From the NCBI GenBank assembly GCA_030386875.1, contig CM059580.1:806001-870000 (forward strand): 64,000 nt of DNA, read 5' to 3'. The position numbers were made by a program, and so were the translations under genes. Positions 21,898-34,600 of the stretch are shown here, one piece after another (within the stretch, counting starts at the first letter, position 1; each line of letters opens with the position of its first letter). A model generated the notes under the pieces. The model did no database searches. It had not been told where the DNA came from and was given only the letters and a program-made list of their open reading frames with translations. This DNA comes from Morinoia aosen (taxonomy: Eukaryota; Arthropoda; Malacostraca; Amphipoda; Talitridae).

Positions 21898-23025
21898 GTA
21901 GGAAAAAGAACTGATTTGAGGGTACAGGAATTAGCTCATCTTTTCGGAAATATTACTTTGATGTCAGATTTTGCAATCTTATTGGTATTGTACTGGCAAT
22001 TTTATGGAGTTATGATGGAAAATATTGGCAGCGTTGGCTAATTAATAATAACGTCAGAATTGTTAATTTCTTAGCGTCAAGATTGACCACATCGTTCAAA
22101 GTTGTCGAATCCATGATATGAATAAGATTTGTGGAACCCTGATTCATTCGCGTAGCAAAATTCTACCAGAAAGTACAACAGCACCTGCAAAGTATTGAGT
22201 CAGGCTTTTTCTGTGGCTTCTGCTTTAGAGTTCAGTCTCGCGGCAGTGTAGTTACGGCCTTACTTACACCCCTTCATATAATGGAATCGCTAAATTGCAG
22301 AGAAGATTGCTTAACTACAGAGAAATCGAATCAAATTGACACACATTATGATTACAGAACACAAAAGCTTTAAGGGGTAACTAAGGTAAAACACTACAAC
22401 TGCTTTCATTTTCTTTTGTTGCAGTCAAACCAGTTAAAATTCTTCACATTCACTTAAAAAAAAATAAGCTAAGTTGAGGTTTTTGGCTAAAAAATGAATG
22501 AACCGTCTGTCTATTTAGGACCTTAATATTAAGAAACTCATTAAGTCCAGTGTGATGTAATACCTTCCATGTGTCAACATCTCTGGAAATTAACGTGTTT
22601 TTTTCAACCAAACAGACCTACGAAAGTGGGTTGGATTCAATATGGCGGCTTTCATTTTAGTGAAGTACAGCAGACAAATCTTTGTCGTCCTTCCCCCTAC
22701 TCGCATTCTAATGCCCACACTCTGACACGAATCCGGGGTGTATTACTTTGATATAATATTTTCTCATTTATCATCAACGCGATATTGAACGTTAGTCGCT
22801 CATTCAGCAGAAGTTCTCAAACTTAAATACACAGGAGCAAATTTTCTGATTATTCTCATTTACGTCAGCTTATTTAGCAGGATTATAACTATTATATAGT
22901 TAGATTAAATTGAAGATGTGCTCGGGTACGTCTTCAGTTGAAACATGACATTGCCGAGAATTGTACCTAAAAATAACACCTGATTAGGCGAGCTATACAA
23001 TAAATAATATAATTAATTTCTATCT
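21898..23025. other. Gene-free intergenic stretch
   Basis: AT-rich; I see no gene or repeat that I can support. Confidence 0.5.
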
Positions 23026-23028
23026 ACA

Positions 23029-23029
<1 letters not shown>

Positions 23030-23063
<34 letters not shown>
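23030..23063. repeat. (ACT)n microsatellite
   Basis: About 11 ACT trinucleotides close upstream of the truncated non-LTR element. Confidence 0.9.
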
Positions 23064-23064
<1 letters not shown>

Positions 23065-23114
23065 GTCTTAATCACCTCATTTTGATAACTATGATAGGTT
23101 CAACTAAATATGAC

Positions 23115-23840
23115 CTTTAGTACCTTTACTCTAATATAGATGAAGGAAAGCTTGTTTTCTCCGCTTTTCTAGACTTTCGAAAAGCATTCGACTGTGTGGA
23201 CCATAAGATATTACTCTCGAAACTACACTGTTATGGCATTCGAGGAATTGCCCATGATTGGTTCAAATCATACCTAACAAATCGGAAGCAATACGTTGTC
23301 GTTGACGACGCAAAATCGGACCCACAGACAATTAGCCATGGAGTTCCACAAGGGTCTGTCCTAGGGCCTCTCCTATTTCTGATATTTATAAATGATATTA
23401 TCAAATCAACAACATTTTTCAAATTCATACTTTTTGCCGATGACAGCACGCTTTCTACGGTCCTTCCGAGCCAAAATCCCGCTATGATTGCGGAGAGCAT
23501 AAATAATGAACTCCATAAGGTTTCATTATGGCTTAAAGCTAATAAAATAAGCCTCAACATCGAAAAAACAAAGTATATTACATTCTCATACAAGGAAAGC
23601 ATGTCTCTCCCACACATAAAAATTGGCGAAGGTGAAATCGAAGAAACCAACTCATGCAAGTTTCTGGGCATCATAATAGATAAACATCTGACCTTTAAAG
23701 AGCACATCGCTAATATTAGTTCTAAATTATCGAAATCCATCGGAATCCTGAATAAAGTTAAAAATTACCTGCCTGAAACAGCTTTACGAATGCTCTACCG
23801 AACGCTCACTTCACCATACTTGCAGTACGGAATAGAATAA
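23115..23840 (+). pseudogene. Reverse transcriptase, N-terminal part of split frame
   Basis: In order: AFLDFRKAFDCVDHKILLSK (RT motif A), GIRGIAHDWFKSYLTNRKQY, GVPQGSVLGPLLFLIFINDI (motif B), ILFADDSTL (motif C, FADD box), WLKANKISLN, NSCKFLGIIID and LRMLYRTLTSPYLQYGI. The catalytic aspartates remain. It ends in SINE-derived TAA codons. The type is that of CR1/jockey-group LINEs; the exact clade is not settled. Confidence 0.88.
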
Positions 23841-23842
23841 TA

Positions 23843-24110
23843 ATAATAATGAAGGCATCTACGGATGCTTTATTTCCAATCAAGCCTGATACATATCACC
23901 TTTTACATTGGATTTTCAAATGCCTTATAACTAACGCAAGGACGCCATGACGCTTTCCCCCGGTCGAGACCGGTACCCATTTCAGACACCTGGGTAGAGT
24001 GGGGTATTGTGCTTGGAATTTTTCTCCTATACCCAACAGAGAAAATCGCCACTGCCAGCGCCGAGTTTCGAACCCGGGTCCCGGCCGCACGGCGGCGGAA
24101 CCTATAGCAC
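23843..24110 (-). mobile_element. tRNA-derived SINE family A, copy 4, inserted in RT frame
   Basis: Reverse orientation, TAA-repeat tail at 23839-23851, family body with GGACGCCATGACG, and a diverged tRNA-like head with GGGTTCGAAACTCGG. It separates PYLQYGI from the downstream WHGTDKNK part of the RT. I could not fix a target-site duplication; breakpoints are good to about 15 bp. Confidence 0.85.
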
Positions 24111-24548
24111 ATGGCTATCGCGAGCACGGCATGGCACGGAACTGATAAAAATAAAACCAATATAATTTTTATTCTGCAAAAAAGAGCAATCAGAGCGGTA
24201 AAGAATCTAGAATATAATGCTCACACAAATGATTCATTTAAAAATTTACAAATACTTAAACTTCCAGATCTCTATAAAATCTCCATTTGTAATTTCATTT
24301 ACAAAACATTAAGAAATGATGGCGACAATAGCCTGAAACTATTAAGTGCGCAAACTGGTCATCACGACCATTTAACCCGAAATAGAAGTAAATTCGTGCT
24401 TCCTTATTATTCAAAGGCCCGGTCGCAACACAGTATCCTCTTCGTTGGAACTAAAACTTGGAACTCAATACCTGCGGAGATCCGTGATAGTAATTCTTAC
24501 AAGGTATTCAAAAGAAATCTCGAGACTCACTTCCTATCGGAATATTAG
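24111..24548 (+). pseudogene. Reverse transcriptase, C-terminal part of split frame
   Basis: Continues the frame cut by the SINE: FILQKRAIRAVKNLEYNAHT, then LPDLYKISICNFIYKTL, and RNRSKFVLPYYSKARSQHS with TKTWNSIPAEIRD before the stop at 24546-24548. These are typical of the region after the thumb in CR1/jockey-like LINEs. The methionine at 24111 is only the first ATG after the insertion. Confidence 0.85.
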
Positions 24549-24945
24549 TCATGTAAGATCACCAAGTCAAATCTTGTCTCCAACATGACTGTTTCCAATA
24601 ATGAAATTTGCCATGGGTAATATGTAATTCGCCTTCAGTCTGCTGTTAAATCTTTTATCGAATGTACTGTTAAATATAGTCCACATAGCCTATATTGTAA
24701 AATTAAATATCTGATATCGATTGAATTATCTCACTGATCAGTCTAATGTGAAACTAGGTTAAGTGATTTAGGTTAAACATTAATGTACACCTTAGAATAA
24801 TGTTGATGGTAGGATGCCCCAGAAGTCGCTGAACTTATTCGGGCCCACAGGTAGCTATATTCAAACTTGTCCATTGTACTAGACTTAAGAAACATTCTAC
24901 CTCTGTATCTCCTGTGGTAAATAAATTGTTTAAAAAAAAAATTGT

Positions 24946-27317
24946 TTGATCAAACCATAGAGACCAATTTATTTCATAAATGCATATGTCACCCTGTATA
25001 AACGTTTTTTCAGAGTTTTAAAAAACTATATAAATTTTGGGTAGACTTTTTTAAAACACTGCTTATTTCTCATACAGAGAAAAACTCATGTTTCTGATTA
25101 TCTAAATTAAAAATGTTAGTTTTAGCTTGATTACATTTTAACACCCATAAAATCATAAATATTTCAGTTATGTGATATTTTTTATTTTTTCGACTCCCAA
25201 AAAGTTCTGACATTACTTCATGTCCCTTTTTTGATATATTTTCGTTTAAAAGTAATAAAAATCCTAACATGATGAAGAATAAAAATCTCATTTTTATCAT
25301 AACTCCGTTCAGAGGATAATTTTCCACTTGCTTGAAGCCTTGAACCAATTAAAAAGAATATGACTGCTAATTTAGTTCACCGCGAGTATGAAGTGCTGTT
25401 GATTCTCTACAAAAATGTATCTTCGCCAGCCGACTCTCGTGGCAAGCACAGGCCGCGGACACTGGAGTTATGAAGCGCTGTCCATAAATGAAGAGACGCT
25501 AACGCGTCCAGCGGTCATTTTGTGACGTTTTCGATCTGGTTGGTAGCTAGCGGGCGAGCTCAAAGTTTTTTCAACACACATTACCCCCCCCACGATAGGT
25601 TATAAATGAATTATATAAACAACGGTTATAACGACGGGTTATGAATTATGAATCCCCGAAATAAATGCAAATCATTAATAACTTATGTAAAAAATAAATG
25701 AAAAATCGGTGGTTGCAATATCATCAGAAAAATTGACTGAAACTGAAAATATACAAGAATTGTCAAATAATGATGAAGGATGGGTAAAATGCTATTTAAA
25801 ATGCACATTTTCCTAGGTAAATATAGAGTTTCACGGCTTAAGCTCAAATTTTTAAATAGTTTTATTAGATTTTCTTGAAGTATTACCGCAGAAATAAATA
25901 TAAATTAAGTAAGCTTCAAGATTTTAGTTGGATAAGCGTAGCAAGTAAGACCGTATGAGAAGACAACATTAATAAATGTGCAGGTCATTCGGCAAAAAAT
26001 AGGTGGTAGAAGATCTGTTATATAATGGGCGAGTTATTTCAGATGTTTATAATTTGGAGAGTCAAGTTGAGAGATGGATTCATTTGTCTAAACTTATTTA
26101 TTACCCCTATAATCTTGTGTATAATAGATATGAACATTTTCTGCCTGGAATGCGAATATTTTCTTTAAATGCAGAGGAGCTAGAAAGTGTTCTGAGCATC
26201 CCTATGTCTTATTATAAATTAGTGTTCAAGTAAAATATACACACGGATGGTCTGCTGAACGTTAATGTTATTTTTTGCGCCCTAAATTTTGTTACCCCGT
26301 CAAAAGTTTTTGTGTTTTCAAAACAAAAACGGGCAAACTCAACTATTATTATTATTATTGCAACATTCACTTAATTGCAAGAAAATATTTACAGTGTAAA
26401 ACTATCAGTTCTTTAATATTAAAATACTTTTTTGGAAAATTCAACATAGTACAACACATGTGCAGATACTCATTATTTTGTCAGGTAACAAACGAAAAGT
26501 ATATAGAAGGATCTCATTCAAAAACTAATTTCTCCATATCTCTTTAAAATACGCAGCATTTCATGCTACTGGTATCAGTCCATTTTTATTTCCAGGCAAT
26601 TAGAGAAATACATCATACACAAAACCACTCGCAAAAAACATCGTTTGCACTGTTTTTATGAAGTACTATTGAAAGTAAACTCAAATTGTTCTTCTGGCGG
26701 CGATAGGGCGGCGCATGCGCCCTCTTAGGGGCAACTCAAATTATGCAGCGCTGCTGAAACTGCAACACAAACACCGGAGTGCCGCTTCGGTTTTGATGCT
26801 TTGTGGTAAACCGAACCCACTCGTGAAAGAAATTTCACGCACTAGGGGAAAAAGTAATTCTTGAATTATTTCAAGGCTCGCATAAACTTCAAATTAGTTT
26901 TAAATTAAAGTTCAGAGCATTCTCGTTTCTTGATTTGTAAAGAAACTTAGATAGTCGATGATACATGTAGTAACAGCGCGTATAACATTAAGTTCAAGTT
27001 ATATTACTTTCATATATTTGAAATAGTTGGACCTCCGAGTGTTTTGGTTACGAGTTTTGAAGCCTTTATGCTTCCTATTTCTTTCAAAACATTCTGACTT
27101 TGATAGTTTTGCAGATCATTTATACGATCATTCACCGCTAGATGGCTCGTATTAGATGGTTGATGTGTGTTGCCTTACTGCAGTTTACACTCAGTTTCTC
27201 ATCTTTCTCTTCTTCCTCTTCCGTCTTTTAAAAATAGATCAAAGATTTCCAGTTATTGTTAGCGACAAAAAAATTTAGATCGAATTTTTTTATTCGATTT
27301 TTTTATTCGACTAAATA
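24946..27317. other. AT-rich gene-free stretch
   Basis: No recognisable gene. The open frames at 26003-26233 and 26275-26547 have no family motif and ordinary AT-rich composition. Short words recur: a TTATGAAGCGCTG-like motif (25472 and about 26740) that reappears at 28088 and 29480, and GTTACCCCGT before AAAAGTT at about 26290 and 27680. Confidence 0.5.
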
Positions 27318-27470
27318 AGAAGCCCTAGAAGTCTCTGAACTTGTTCGGGCCCACAGGTAGCTATACTCTAGTTAGACCATTGTACTAGACTTAAGAAAAA
27401 TTCTACCTATGTATCACCTGTGGTAAATAAATTCTTTCAAATAAATTGTAAAAATTGTTTAAATAAATAG
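27318..27470 (+). mobile_element. 3'-end-only copy of the same non-LTR element
   Basis: AGAAGCCCTAGAAGTC, TTCGGGCCCACAGGTAGCTA, CATTGTACTAGACTTAAGAA and TCACCTGTGGTAAATAAATT match 24815-24930. Only the last 130 bp and a variable AAATTGTTTAAATAAAT tail were copied, a strongly 5'-truncated insertion. Confidence 0.85.
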
Positions 27471-30400
27471 GGAAGAAATCGACCATCGGAAAAAAAATGA
27501 AACATTTAAACACGGCAGATGAGGTATGATTTCCATGAAGATCATGTGAGGTTGAGGTATATAAAAATTTAGGTTTACAATTTTTAATGTTCGTTTTTGT
27601 AGTAATAAATGTACACAACTTTACTATAATAGTTTATAAATCAATGAGAGCACCCCAGAATTTCCTAATCTAGATAGGTTACCCCGTAAAAGTTATTTTT
27701 GAGGTTGTAAAAAAAGAAGGTGTTGAGGATAAACTAAACTAAAAAGATTCTATATTGAAATAATTGTATGAAGTGTTCTAATTATGTAAGATAGCTGAGG
27801 AATAACTATCATTTGAAAATATAAACTAAATTTCCAAACTTACTATTATTACAACCTACTTGTGAATGTGCCTTTCCTTCTATTCTGCCAACTTCTTCAA
27901 AATATTCATCATCACCACTTCATGTAAAACAGCCCACCCAGCATGTCAATATTATACAAAATGTATACAAAATATAAACCTTCGGAATAATATGAATTTC
28001 TGTCCTAGCATAGTTCTTTAGAAAATTGACCGCTGCCCAGAATACCTAAACTGCGCGACCGCAAATTGAGGTATGGGGCCACTGCAGTTATGACGCGCTA
28101 CTGAAAGTCAACTAAATTTGGTCGCGTGAGGCGGCCTGTCCTTCCTGTGGACTGGCGGCGGCAACATTTTATGATGAAATTCTTTGTTTTTTATTCTATT
28201 TTGACGGTCGTTATGATTCCTTACGTAGGAAACGTGTGTGATAAACGTCTTTTGAATTAGAATTCTAAATTAGATTAGAATTCAAAATTTATCGAGTAAA
28301 TGAGTTAGTCATAAATACCTCATTGAGTTGGTTTTCGTGATGTGATATTTTGGTAAAAAAATGCAATTTCAGTTTTTTTGCATTATGGCTAACTTAGCAT
28401 GCTTGGAACTGAATAAGTTTGCAAATATGACGATGCACACGTTTGGGTAAATGCTTCTAATTTAAACAGGAGTAAATATGACAGTATCTCACAGGTCATC
28501 CATCATCCATCTTCCACGCTATTTGCGGTAGGTTATAATAACTAGATTTATTAGAAATTAATGGCCTGATAAGTCAATTACACTAATTCCGTGTGACTGA
28601 ACGCACGCTATCTTTAGGCTTTTATATTTGTAGCGCAGCATTTTTTTATGGAAAAGTTAATATCTGAAGTTGAGAAGGGTTCGTTAGAGAACGATACTAT
28701 TTTTTCGTTAGAATTGCAAGAGGAGAACGAAAGTTAGTATGTATTTGAAGTCAGTCCTTTAAATTAAAAAACAAACAAGAAGATTGAGCAAATATGGGTG
28801 ATATTTATGTCCTCAAATGACAAGCGAAAAATAAATAAAAAACATAGGCCTATAGATATTGCCTTCACGATAAACGCGCTTTCTTTACATTGTTGGACAG
28901 TGAAGTCTCTAACGTTTCCAGATTAGTTCAGCCGCCGGCGGGGAAAAATTTTTGAAACATGTTTTGACTATCGTTATTTCTTAAAATAAATTCTATTATT
29001 ATTAAAGACAAAATTTATTTCACGACATTGTCAACACGTAGGCTTATTTATTTATTCGCGTTGACGCGAATTATTAACAATTTGAAGATTTATCTTAAAA
29101 AACTGCATAAATTTTTATGATAGCGACTTGCAACTGAAATAAAAAATTGCAACAAAGGTGAATTTCATCAATGAATTATACAGCTGATAGAATTTTTCAC
29201 AAAATTGTAGGTTGTACAGTGATATATTTACATAATATTAATGCGTTTCATTTTACCACGTACTTTTCGTTTGTGTTACCCATAAAACTAAAAAAATTAC
29301 GTTGTTTCATGTGTGTACATCCATCAATATGATTATTTGTTAAATTACCTATAAAAAACTCTACAGATTGATAAATTTGTAGTTATTCGATGGTACGGAC
29401 GCGTATGCGTTGTGTGTATGCAGATGTATATGAATATGGCGAATGACAGGAGCAGAGTAAATGCGTCTGGACACCGCAGTTATGACGCGCTGTTGCCAGC
29501 AGAGGACGATGTCGTCCCTGCGCCCAAATGCTGCCTGCCTTCTTTGGCGGGGTGGTTGGTGCTTTTTCTTCCTTTTTTTTCTGTTGAGTGTGTCGTATAA
29601 TAAATATATGCATGTATTTTGTGTATGCATGTATGGTTGTATGCATGTATACACATATATACATATGTATGTATGTATTTTGTGTGAAAGTAATATAATT
29701 ATGTATGTTTGTGTATTCATGTATTTATGGATGTGTGCATATATATGTGAGTATGCATGTATGTAGATCCATATACGAATGCATGAATCCAAGTGTGTGT
29801 GTGCGCGTACAAGGTCACGTATGTAGTATACGTGCGAATATTATCGAACGAAATTGATCCAGAAAATTTACGAGTAGAATCTTGCCTTATAAACATTACT
29901 ATATTTGATAGTTGAGAATATATATGTTGAGTGGGGTCCAAGATTCAATGATAAATTGTAGTATTTTGTACTCCATGTATGATGGTGTGTATGAGGAGCA
30001 AGATTGTCATATATTTATTGTCCTTACCACGTCCTGACAACTGCAGCTGGCAGCAAAAGTTCCTCTGTTAGTTTGGCTAGCCTCTGTGTTGTGTTTTTTA
30101 CATCAAAGGTTTGATTATATCAATATTAATACTTCGCTGAGAAGTTCATTTGACGACCGATAGAGATGGATAATTTTATAACAAAAAGAGAAATATTCAG
30201 ATCACAAGAAGAATACACTATTCGTCTCAAGAATAATTAGTACAATTTCTACGAATAAAATTTAAGGGCAGAGTCAAAACGCCTGCCAGCCCTCCAAGTC
30301 ACCACCAAATAATGACTCAGATTCGTTCAAAAAAAATCGAACTTATCAATTTTAGAAACATTACGTAGAGTAGTAGCCAAATCGGCTACTACTCTATTTA

Positions 30401-30960
30401 ATACCAGCATTTGTGCTTCTATTCGTACGCCTTTCATTCGGTAAGTTTGTGCGGGTGGCTTTAGTTTTATTACCAGGAAAATGGTAGTGTCTCTGCTACA
30501 GGCTTCCTTCCCTCATAGGTTGATGATGTGTTTGCCGTAACAGGGCAAACTATGACAAAAATGAGCCAATATATAGATATGTATATTTATATATCTTATT
30601 TATATGCACATTAATCAAAGTTTAGGACCACAAAGAAAACATTTGTGCAATTCACGAGCACAAAATATTGCTCGCGGTATTCTGCTGAAAGAAATACAGA
30701 AATTCACTAAACCAAAACAACCCGGTCGAAGAAGGAGAATAAAATGAGGGGGTACAAGAACAAGCTGTTCTTTATTTGTAACGCTTACGGTACTGCCCTA
30801 ATAACACCGTCAAATACTGCCCTAATAACACGGTCAAATACTCTAAATACTACACACAACTGGGCTGCAGAGAGCAGTATTTCCAAAATGTCTTGAGTTA
30901 TCCCCAGCCACGACAGCCTTTTAAGAAACGCCTTAAATCTACGTTAGCGGTTGAATAAAT
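27471..30960. other. AT-rich gene-free stretch with simple repeats
   Basis: No gene recognised. 29590-29800 is irregular GTATGCATGTAT/ATGTATGT simple DNA. 30366-30396 is a perfect 13-bp hairpin. Confidence 0.5.
30366..30396. other. Perfect 13-bp inverted repeat
   Basis: TAGAGTAGTAGCC and GGCTACTACTCTA separated by a 5-nt loop. No known role. Confidence 0.7.
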
Positions 30961-30978
30961 ATAAATTAGAGATGGGGT

Positions 30979-32241
30979 TAGCCGCAACAGCCAATCAGAA
31001 CGCTTGAAAGTTGTAATGAGAGACTTGTGTCACTGCAACAGCCAATCAGAACGCTTGAAAGCTGTAGTGAGAGACTTGTGTCACTGCAACAGCCAATCAG
31101 AACGCTTGAAAGCTGTAGTGAGAGACTTGTGTCACTGCAACAGCCAATCAGAACGCTTGAAAGCTGTAGTGAGAGACTTGTGTCACTGCAACAGCCAATC
31201 AGAACGCTTGAAAGCTGTAGTGAGAGACTTGTGTCACTGCAACAGCCAATCAGAACGCTTGAAAGCTGTAGTGAGAGACTTGTGTCACTGCAACAGCCAA
31301 TCAGAACGCTTGAAAGCTGTAGTGAGAGACTTGTGTCACTGCAACAGCCAATCAGAACGCTTGAAAGCTGTAGTGAGAGACTTGTGTCACTGCAACAGCC
31401 AATCAGAACGCTTGAAAGTTGTAATGAGAGACTTGTGTCACTGCAACAGCCAATCAGAACGCTTGAAAGCTGTAGTGAGAGACTTGTGTCACTGCAACAG
31501 CCAATCAGAACGCTTGAAAGTTGTAATGAGAGACTTGTGTCACTGCAACAGCCAATCGGAACGCTTGAAAGTTGTAATGAGAGACTTGTGTCACTGCAAC
31601 AGCCAATCAGAACGCTTGAAAGTTGTAATGAGAGACTTGTGTCACTGCAACAGCCAATCAGAACGCTTGAAAGTTGTAATGAGAGACTTGTGTCACTGCA
31701 ACAGCCAATCAGAACGCTTGAAAGTTGTAATGAGAGACTTGTGTCACTGCAACAGCCAATCGGAACGCTTGAAAGTTGTAATGAGAGACTTGTGTCACTG
31801 CAACAGCCAATCGGAACGCTTGAAAGTTGTAATGAGAGACTTGTGTCACTGCAACAGCCAATCGGAACGCTTGAAAGTTGTAATGAGAGACTTGTGTCAC
31901 TGCAACAGCCAATCGGAACGCTTGAAAGTTGTAATGAGAGACTTGTGTCACTGCAACAGCCAATCAGAACGCTTGAAAGTTGTAATGAGAGACTTGTGTC
32001 ACTGCAACAGCCAATCAGAACGCTTGAAAGTTGTAATGAGAGACTTGTGTCACTGCAACAGCCTATCAGAACGCTTGAAAGTTGTAATGAGAGACTTGTG
32101 TCACTGCAACAGCCAATCAGAACGCTTGAAAGTTGTAATGAGAGACTTGTGTCACTGCAACAGCCTATCAGAACGCTTGAAAGTTGTAATGAGAGACTTG
32201 TGTCACTGCAACAGCCAATCAGAACGCTTGAAAACTCTGAA
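30979..32241 (+). repeat. 51-bp tandem array, 25 units
   Basis: CCAAT begins at 30991 in the first unit and at the same phase (32215) in the last, exactly 24 x 51 bp apart, so the array carries no net indel. Most units contain CCAATCAGAACGC; two have CCTATCAG. Two sub-variants exist: GCTGTAGTG in most early units and GTTGTAATG in later ones, intermixed near 31400-31520. Since 51 is divisible by three, frames stay open for up to 441 codons on both strands; these are not genes. Confidence 0.95.
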
Positions 32242-34317
32242 GTTTGTCTGAACCAATAACGGAACAAGCCAACATCCCCATAGCTGAGACTGGCTACAAC
32301 CAACTATCAAGCCTCTCTCAACAAAGACCAAGCAGAAGCTTTACACCTGGATTTACTGGCGAGAAAATGAGTAAATGCTTTTATCAGACACTCTAAAATT
32401 ACGAGAATGCTCAAGTATACTTCAACAATAATTTTACGAACAAACGCATCCAACGAGGCAAACTATCACTAAAAAAATAACTTTATTCGAATTAAGATGC
32501 GCAATTTACTCCTTCCAAGTACATTAAGAAAGCAAAAATTGTAGAATAAAAAAATTTAAATTCGCAATAAAGAACTGAACCTTGCGTGGTTTTGCATCAC
32601 ATGCGAATGTGAAGCAAACAAACGCAATTAGTCAGGGCGAAAAGGTTCAATTTTCAGCTGGAAATCCATGTGATCCTACGTAGGCTTTGGCAAAATGCTG
32701 TTTTCTGCGTACGTTGTGGAACTTTTGCTACAGGGTCACGTGATCTCGTTAGAGTTGGAAGTATCGTGACGTCACTCGTACCTAAATAATATATCTGTTA
32801 GGTATAAAGGAAGCGTATGTACTGATAGTTTTAAGATTATGGTCGAATAGGAGACACTTTTTTCAACTTAAGAGAGAGTGAAGAGCAAGCCCAGTAGGTA
32901 TAGAGAAGTTTCCCTTCCAGCCTCCACCGTTTTCTACGAACACCAGAGGAGCCGCGCACACTCTCGTGAAAATGTTGCGAATGCCAGACTGGATTCGAAC
33001 CTGGATCTTTTTTGTCTAAAGTATCATGTTTAAATAGCTTTGGCGCCCTGAGTTAGGAAACATACAGGAACTAAGAACGCTTCCCAAGCGGAATACTTAT
33101 AGACAAAGTTTGCTTAATTCTTTGGTAATCTACGTACCAGAAAACGGTGATTTTTGACACCAGTGACGTCACTGTATCTCCTTATTTAGAGTCTGGTTTG
33201 TACTCCTTCAATGTGTTCTGACGTGTTATATAAACTGTTCACCTAATACATTAAACTATATATTTATATCTTAAATTATATACGAGAAGAAATTATTTAG
33301 AATCACGTGAATGGTCTGATCCATGTCCCCTCATGTAGGCAAATTGAAACAAAATGTGTGTTGTTATAACCTTTAAATCGTGTCAGGGCTGACGCTGATG
33401 TTTAATTCGTCGCTAAGAACGGGGAAATGTTTTTTTTTATAAAGACTTTCAATTCTTATTTAATGAAGCTTTGAATTTTTGAGTTAAAAGCGAGTAAATG
33501 AAGAGATTTGAAGCTCTATATATTCTTAGCGTAGAAGTCATTACCTCTGTCGGGTGCGTGTGCCATCATCACCCCCATCACCAACATTACCCCAACAACA
33601 TTACCCTCTGCTGCTCAAAGTGCTGAGTCTCTATCGAAAGGTAATTAATAACTCGTCCCTAAATCACACTCAAGGGTAATCAAAGTAATCAGACGGTTGG
33701 TTATTACACATATCAAAAGGTAATGTTACCATTTTCAGGGTTAATATTTTCAAGTTTTAGGGTAATTACTTCACGCAGTGAGTGCTTCCACGATCCATGG
33801 GGTAATTTTAATTAGGGTGATAAAACTAATTAGTTTATTTGAAGAAGATTAATTGGGCAATAATTGTAACCGCCTGCGGAAGTCGTTGTGTTAACAAGAA
33901 AGTTAAATGTTCAATTAGGAGAGTTAATTCAGGCTAATTATTTCCATTTATCTCTATAATTTAATACTAATTAATTAGTAGAGACCACGTTTAACTGGAC
34001 TAATTTAACCACAAATTCCACTATATCGAAATTAAACAAATTTCACAAAATATCAGGGGCCCACAATGAGAAATGTGACAAATCAGTTTTACTGATCAAA
34101 CAATTATAGATATAATTATATCATATCTCTAATTTTATTCCACGAATCATTTATCAATAAAAACAAATAAAACAATTGCGGATATTTTCTATCAACTAAT
34201 GTTTATTTCTGGCCATGGTGTCGTGCGAGGGATGCATTGCACAGGAAATTGTACAGGCTAACAGCGCGCACATACAGTGTGTTCCACACATACCCGTACA
34301 GAGTACTTATGTTCCCG
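32242..34317. other. AT-rich stretch with SINE and TAATTA cloud
   Basis: Holds the SINE B copy at 32880. From about 33620 to 34020 it has scattered GGTAAT, TTAATTA and ACTAATT words. No gene recognised. Confidence 0.55.
32878..33050 (-). mobile_element. SINE family B, copy
   Basis: Read in reverse: a tRNA-like head with GATCCAGGTTCGAATCC (B box), CATTCGCAACATTTTCACG, GCGGCTCCTCTGGTGTTCGT, AGAAAACGGTGGAGGC. About 85% like the copy at 36955. A Pol III origin is inferred from the B box. Confidence 0.75.
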
Positions 34318-34362
34318 TATCAGTGATGCCATCATAAGGATACCATGAGCATTTGATTTCTG

Positions 34363-34600
34363 GCAAAATTATCATGGCATTACTGATACGGGTATTCTTG
34401 TGATGGTATTACTGATACGGGTAGTCTTATGATGGTATCACTGATACGGGTAGTCGTATGATGGTATTACTGATACGGGTATTCTTATGATGGTATCACT
34501 GATACGGGTAGTCGTATGGTGGTATTACTGATACGGGTATTCTTATGATGGTATCACTGATACGGGTAGTCGTATGATGGTATTACTGATATGGGGAAAT
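34363..34600 (+). repeat. 29-bp tandem array with 58-bp dimers
   Basis: ACTGATACGGGTA recurs at 34382, 34411, 34440 and 34469 and onward, every 29 bp, about eight units. Units alternate TATTCTTATGATGG and TAGTCGTATGATGG, giving a 58-bp higher order. Confidence 0.88.

Larger units (their letters stand above)
23100..24945 (+). mobile_element. Non-LTR retrotransposon interrupted by a SINE
   Basis: A 5'-truncated LINE-type element. The reverse transcriptase frame runs to 23840, is broken by a SINE (23843-24110), resumes to a stop at 24548, and is followed by a 3' UTR of about 390 bp ending GTGGTAAATAAATTGTTT and an A-rich tail. The 3' UTR segment with TTCGGGCCCACAGGTAGCTA recurs alone at 27318. 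With the SINE removed the protein reads on with few other defects, so the host copy was probably nearly intact at SINE insertion. Confidence 0.85.

Noticed and set aside
24060-24100. A tRNA gene suggested by a B-box-like GGGTTCGAAACTCGG
   Set aside because: It is the head of a SINE copy, with no complete cloverleaf. The same applies to the B-box-like sites at 14255, 16211, 17520, 32996 and 37075.
26003-26547. Two small hypothetical genes
   Set aside because: No motif, no splice or promoter context, AT-rich composition. Chance frames are likelier.
30978-32303. Open frames of 410-441 codons on both strands in the 51-bp array
   Set aside because: The unit is 51 bp, divisible by three and free of stops, so long frames arise in several registers. 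No family motif is present.
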